64,000 nt of DNA, from positions 10,664,001 to 10,728,000 of the forward strand of contig NZ_JADBEK010000001.1 in the NCBI RefSeq assembly GCF_014873145.1, in the 5' to 3' direction. The translations under genes were made by a program, and so were the position numbers. Shown here piece by piece: positions 60,284 to 64,000 of this stretch. This DNA is from Nonomuraea angiospora. Lineage in GTDB: Bacteria; Actinomycetota; Actinomycetes; Streptosporangiales; Streptosporangiaceae. Below the pieces are notes generated by a model, which ran no database searches, was not told the origin of the DNA, and saw nothing but the letters and a program-made list of their open reading frames with translations. Numbering within the stretch: position 1 is the first letter of the stretch; the number at the start of each line of letters is the position of its first letter.

Positions 60284-61666
60284 GTGAGCGCCACCGGAAC
60301 CGACCTGTGCCGGGTCACCGTCGTGACCCCGCGCGGATTCCTGGACCTCGGCCTGCCGCCGGACATCCCGCTCGGCAACCTGCTGCCGACCCTGCTGCGC
60401 GTCGCCGGCGAAGGGCTCGCGGAGGCGGGCCTGGCCCACGGCGGCTGGGTGCTCCAGCGCCTGGGCGGCCCGCCGTTCGACGTGAACGCGACCCTGTCGG
60501 AGCTGGCCGTGCACGACGGCGAGATGCTGCACCTGCGGCCGCGCGGTCACGAGCTGCCGGAGGTCGTCTTCGACGACGTCGCCGACGCGGTGGCGACCGG
60601 CGTGCTGGAGCGCACCGGCCGCTGGCAGCCCGCCACGACCAGGGCCTACGGGCTGCGCGCCGCCGCCACCCTGCTCGGGGCGGGGGCCGTCGCGCTGACG
60701 GCGACCGGCCCGCCGTGGCTGCCCACGGCCCTCGTCGCGGGCGCCGTCGCGCTGGTCCTGCTGCTGGTGGCCGTGGCGCTGTCACGGGCGCTCGGCGACG
60801 CGCGGGCGGGCGCGGTGATCGGGTACGCGGCCCTGCCGTACGGGTTCGTCGCGGGTCTGACCGGACCGGCGTCGGCGGCCGTCGTCCAGCCGGACACCCT
60901 GCTGTCGGCCTGCGGCGTGGTGCTGATGCTGGCCACGGCGACGGGGTTCGCGGTGGCCCAGGGGCTGCCCACGTTCCTCGGCGTGGCCGCCGCCGCGCTG
61001 TCCGGGCTGCTGGCGTCCGGGCTGGTCATGGCCTTCGACCTGCCCGCGGCCGGGGTGGCGGCGGTGCTCGCGGCCCTCGCGGTGGGGCTGACCACGGCGA
61101 TCCCCTCGCTGTCGTTCCGGCTGGCGGGCATGCCGCTGCCCGCGCTGCCGACGACGGCGGAGGAGCTGCGCCGCGAGAGCGGCGACCTGGACGGCGCGCT
61201 GGTGATCGACAAGACCGTGGTGGCCGACCGCTTCTGCACGGGGCTGGTCGCCGGCGTGGCGGTGATCGTGCTCGCCGCCCAGGTGCTGCTGGCGGTGGCG
61301 GGCACCTGGGCCGCGTTCGCGATGGGCGCCGCGCTGTCGCTGTCGCTGCTCATGCGGGCCCGCGTGTTCGAGGGCCGCGGCCAGCGGGCCTGGCTGCTGA
61401 CCTCGGCCCTGCTGGGGGTGGCCCTGCCCGCCGCGGCCGCGGTGGTCAGGGCGGCCGGCGGGGTGGTGCTCTACGGGATCGTGCCCGGGCTGGTCGTGCT
61501 CGCCCTGGGCGTGGTGGGGACGGCGCTGTGGCTGACGTCCGCGCGGCCGTCCCCCTTCTGGGGCCGCGTGGGCGACATCTTCGACATCCTGTTGATGATC
61601 GCCCTGATCCCGCTGGCGCTGGCCGTGATGGACCTGTACGAGACCATCCGGGGCCTGGTGAGCTAG
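60284..61666 (+). CDS. eccD: EccD, type VII secretion integral membrane protein
   Basis: 460 aa from GTG 60284. The N-terminal 90 residues form a ubiquitin-like domain (CRVTVVTPRGFLDLGLPPD; HDGEMLHLRPRGHELP). About eleven membrane helices follow, with the conserved loop SFRLAGMPLPALPTTAEELR between helices 6 and 7. This is the standard EccD layout, forming the pore vestibule of the ESX complex. Divergent from eccC and convergent with the gene at 61663, with stops overlapping. Confidence 0.93.
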   Translation: MSATGTDLCRVTVVTPRGFLDLGLPPDIPLGNLLPTLLRVAGEGLAEAGLAHGGWVLQRLGGPPFDVNATLSELAVHDGEMLHLRPRGHELPEVVFDDVADAVATGVLERTGRWQPATTRAYGLRAAATLLGAGAVALTATGPPWLPTALVAGAVALVLLLVAVALSRALGDARAGAVIGYAALPYGFVAGLTGPASAAVVQPDTLLSACGVVLMLATATGFAVAQGLPTFLGVAAAALSGLLASGLVMAFDLPAAGVAAVLAALAVGLTTAIPSLSFRLAGMPLPALPTTAEELRRESGDLDGALVIDKTVVADRFCTGLVAGVAVIVLAAQVLLAVAGTWAAFAMGAALSLSLLMRARVFEGRGQRAWLLTSALLGVALPAAAAVVRAAGGVVLYGIVPGLVVLALGVVGTALWLTSARPSPFWGRVGDIFDILLMIALIPLALAVMDLYETIRGLVS

Positions 61667-62502
61667 CTACGGCTCTTGACCACGTCCTCGAGGCTCATGC
61701 CGCCGCCCGGCGCCTTGACCGTCCACTGGAAGGACCCCGTGCCGGGCGGGAGCGGCTGCCCCTGCGGAGGTGCGGCGAACGTCCCCGCCTTGGCGGGGTC
61801 CACGGCGCCCGTGCCGAAGTCGATCGCCGCGGCGCCGGTCGGGCGCATGAAGGCCAGCTGGACGGCCGCCGTCCCGCCGACGCCCGCCGCGACGCCGCCC
61901 AGTACGTCCTTGAGCCCGAGCGAGCCGAGGAAACGCTTCAGCGCACTGGTCGAGGTGGCCAGCGACGCGCTCGCCTGGACCCCCGTCCTGCGCATGGCGA
62001 TCCTGGCGGCCAGCCTGGTCTGCGGCGCCAGCGCGAGCACCTGCAGCGCGGCCAGCCGAAGGTACGTCTCCTGCGCGATCTTGGCCGCCGCGCCCCAGTA
62101 GACCATGAACCCGTCGCCGATGCTGTCCACGTGCCCCGCCACCCACTGCACGTTGGTGCGGAAGGCGTCGAGCTCGGCCCGCAGCCGGTTGGCCGCGCTC
62201 GCGAACTCCTTCTGGTCCCCGGCGATCCAGTTCTGGCCCGAGTTGTTGATCACCATGGTCAGCGAGTTGTTCGCGCCCTTGTCGAGCCGGCCGCCCGCGC
62301 CCGCCTGGAGGTTGGCGGCCGCCTCCCAGATGCCGGGCACGTTCGCGACCGCGGGAACGGTGGCCAGCAGGCCGACGACGACCGACGGCTCCATCCTGGC
62401 CGCCTTGCGCAGGACGCCCTGCACGGCCTCGGGGTCGGGCGGGTTCTTCGACAGGCGCAGGGGAGAGCCGTCCCGGGCGCGCCCGGCCACCCTGGGCGTC
62501 AT
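61663..62502 (-). CDS. Type VII-associated protein with WXG-like head
   Basis: 279 aa. ATG 62502 overlaps the upstream stop; the open frame further up has no conserved part. The middle is helical with QNWIAGDQKEFASAANRLRA and NVQWVAGHVDSIGDGFMVYW, close to the pattern of WXG-like secreted proteins with a long first helix. A hydrophobic segment (DVLGGVAAGVGGTAAVQLAF) and a Pro/Gly-rich tail follow. Resembles the proteins at 39509 and 55057 in layout. Two-gene operon with 62499-62822. Confidence 0.62.
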   Translation of the reverse strand: MTPRVAGRARDGSPLRLSKNPPDPEAVQGVLRKAARMEPSVVVGLLATVPAVANVPGIWEAAANLQAGAGGRLDKGANNSLTMVINNSGQNWIAGDQKEFASAANRLRAELDAFRTNVQWVAGHVDSIGDGFMVYWGAAAKIAQETYLRLAALQVLALAPQTRLAARIAMRRTGVQASASLATSTSALKRFLGSLGLKDVLGGVAAGVGGTAAVQLAFMRPTGAAAIDFGTGAVDPAKAGTFAAPPQGQPLPPGTGSFQWTVKAPGGGMSLEDVVKSRS

Positions 62503-62822
62503 GGCTTCTTCACCCGCTGGACGATCAGGTCCTCGGCGGTGCGCCAGTTGCGCTCGGCGAAGGCCAGGTCCTCGCCCTCCCACTTCCGCATCACCGCGAG
62601 CGCCGTCTCGGTGTCGCGGACGAACGAGTCGAGCAGCGACCGGTACAGTGCCCCGACCGTCCACTCGCCCAGCGGCCCCCAGCCGGGGAAGCCGACCGCC
62701 CGGTTCTCCTCGAAGATCTGGCGCACCTCGTCGAAAACCGGCAGGAGGTCGTCCCTGATGCCCCGCCGGACCTCGCCGATCGCGTCGGGGGTGATATAAC
62801 GCGTATCCGGATTCACGATCAT
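62499..62822 (-). CDS. Small ESX-associated helical protein
   Basis: 107 aa from ATG 62822. Helical, with TPDAIGEVRRGIRDDLLPVF and LDSFVRDTETALAVMRKWEG, and the central aromatic turn GFPGWGPLGEW in the position of a WxG turn. It resembles the small partner proteins paired with larger WXG-like proteins (compare 40639-40920 with 39509-40639). The stop overlaps the next start by 4 bp. Confidence 0.65.
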   Translation of the reverse strand: MIVNPDTRYITPDAIGEVRRGIRDDLLPVFDEVRQIFEENRAVGFPGWGPLGEWTVGALYRSLLDSFVRDTETALAVMRKWEGEDLAFAERNWRTAEDLIVQRVKKP

Positions 62823-62967
62823 CAGCCTGTTACGTGCCGGGCGCGCGGAACAGGGACGTCATTCACTGGTCATTGATCATTCTCAATTACGAAACCAGCC
62901 AGCTTCTCCATATTTATCCCGATAAATTGGGTTAAGTTGGGGAGTCATGTGATCCAAGGGGCGGGAG

Positions 62968-64000
62968 TTGCACAGCCAGCGCGACCTTTATCAGGCCTAC
63001 CGCCTCACCGTTCAGCGCATCGGCCTGGCGCTCCTGCGCGCCCAGCCGAACCAGCCCGAATGGCCGCTCCGCCGGCAGAACATCGGCTTCCTCGCCGGCA
63101 TCATGGTCGCGGTCCTGCTCTGCGTCGGCTTCGCGGTCTTCGGCCTGCTGCGCCCGGGCGGCACGAAGGCGCTGGAGGAGCCCGGCACGCTGATCATCGA
63201 GCGCGAGACCGGCGCCAGGTTCGTCTACAGCCAGGAGCAGCGCAGGCTCATCCCCGTCGCCAACTACGCCTCCGCCCGCCTCGTGCTCGCCGCCCAGGAC
63301 GTCAAGGAGCGCGTCGTCGCGCGGGAGGCGCTGACCAAGTACGAGCGCGGCGCCCTCATCGGCATCCCCGAGGCCCCCGACTCGCTGCCCGGCCCCGCGA
63401 ACCTGGCCCGCGGCCCCTGGGCGGCCTGCGTCCAGGAGCGCGCGGAACCGACCGGGCGCAAGCCGTACGTGACGCTGGTCGCCGGGCGCGACCTCGGCGG
63501 CGCGCCGCTCGCGGAGGGGAACGCGCTGCTGGTCGACGTGGGCGGGCAGCGGTGGGCGATCTGGCGGGGCACCCGCATGCGCGTGCCCACAGGCATCGCC
63601 CGCGGGCTCACCTCGGCCGTCCCCGCCGCCGTGCCCGTGGCCTGGCTGAACGCGCTGCCCGAAGGGCCCGACCTGGCCGCGCCCGACGTCCGCGGTCGCG
63701 GCCGGCCGGTCGCGGGGCCCGGGGGTAGGACAGCGGCCGTGGGGCAGGTCTTCCGCGCGGCCGGCGTGGCCGGCGGCGAGGACCGCTGGTACGTGCTGCT
63801 GGACGACGGCCTGGCCCCCCTCACGCAGGCCCAGGCCACGCTGCTGCTGAGCGACCCCGACAGCAGGGCGGCCTACGGCGGCGGCGCGGTCAGGGAGATC
63901 GCCGTCGACGCGGCCTCCGCCAACGCCGCCCCCCACTCGCGGACCGCCGTCCCCGCCGACGGCCTGCCCGCGGTCATGCCGCGCATGACCGCCTACGACC
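62968..64000 (+). CDS. eccB: EccB, type VII secretion core membrane protein (cut by window end)
   Basis: The frame is open from TTG 62968 to the window end (344 codons). AAGGGG lies about 7 nt upstream of the TTG, and the start gives LHSQRDLYQAYRLTVQRI, the usual EccB beginning (SxxDQxxxxRFxxRR type). One membrane helix (about 43-65, FLAGIMVAVLLCVGFAVFGL) and the extracytoplasmic repeat domain follow (PGTLIIERETGARFVY; NYASARLVLAAQ). The C-terminus is missing. EccE was not found in the window and may lie beyond it. Confidence 0.9.
   Translation, partial: MHSQRDLYQAYRLTVQRIGLALLRAQPNQPEWPLRRQNIGFLAGIMVAVLLCVGFAVFGLLRPGGTKALEEPGTLIIERETGARFVYSQEQRRLIPVANYASARLVLAAQDVKERVVAREALTKYERGALIGIPEAPDSLPGPANLARGPWAACVQERAEPTGRKPYVTLVAGRDLGGAPLAEGNALLVDVGGQRWAIWRGTRMRVPTGIARGLTSAVPAAVPVAWLNALPEGPDLAAPDVRGRGRPVAGPGGRTAAVGQVFRAAGVAGGEDRWYVLLDDGLAPLTQAQATLLLSDPDSRAAYGGGAVREIAVDAASANAAPHSRTAVPADGLPAVMPRMTAYD

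Overview
The window is high-GC actinobacterial DNA. It has GTG/TTG starts, overlapping start and stop codons, NarL-type two-component systems and an ESX-like type VII secretion locus. This fits a Streptosporangiales-type filamentous actinomycete, but that is inference and no species marker is present. No rRNA, tRNA or CRISPR array was seen.

1-21,120: after the 3' end of an MFS transporter lies a compact hybrid RiPP gene cluster. It holds five precursor peptides with nitrile-hydratase-like (NHLP) leaders, a HlyD-type adaptor, a C39 peptidase/ABC exporter, a second NHLM-type ABC permease, a LanM-type synthetase, a fused leader-binding/YcaO cyclodehydratase and a SagB-type dehydrogenase. An ABC ATPase/permease pair (probable self-protection or export) and two histidine kinase/response regulator pairs follow. 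The LanM seems to lack two of three cyclase zinc ligands and the cyclase catalytic His. One precursor core has no cysteine. A membrane protein at 1171-1950 is a histidine kinase with no phospho-acceptor His and no ATPase domain. Two upstream regions share a promoter-like block, and two others share a hairpin whose stem covaries.

21,120-40,000: accessory region. It contains a frameshifted secreted protein, an IS4-type transposase fragment, a three-gene macro-domain/vWA/ARPP-1-like cassette resembling predicted RNA-repair or conflict systems, several tandem repeats, an M36 metalloprotease, an amidohydrolase, an LtrA membrane protein, an alpha/beta hydrolase, two secreted proteins, a decayed sugar locus (LacI N-terminus, solute-binding C-terminus, intact Gfo/Idh/MocA oxidoreductase, LacI C-terminus), and a small membrane protein/winged-helix pair behind two perfect palindromes.

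39,500-64,000: ESX-like type VII secretion locus. It has EccB (cut by the window end), EccC, EccD, a mycosin protease, a WXG100 pair, several WXG/PPE-like secreted candidates, two YbaB/EbfC proteins, a beta-propeller/Fn3 protein, a DUF58 protein, a transglutaminase-fold membrane protein that has lost its catalytic triad, and a membrane pseudokinase. Convergent and divergent operons are packed with overlapping stops. Three upstream regions share an AGG-N4-TTGAA motif.
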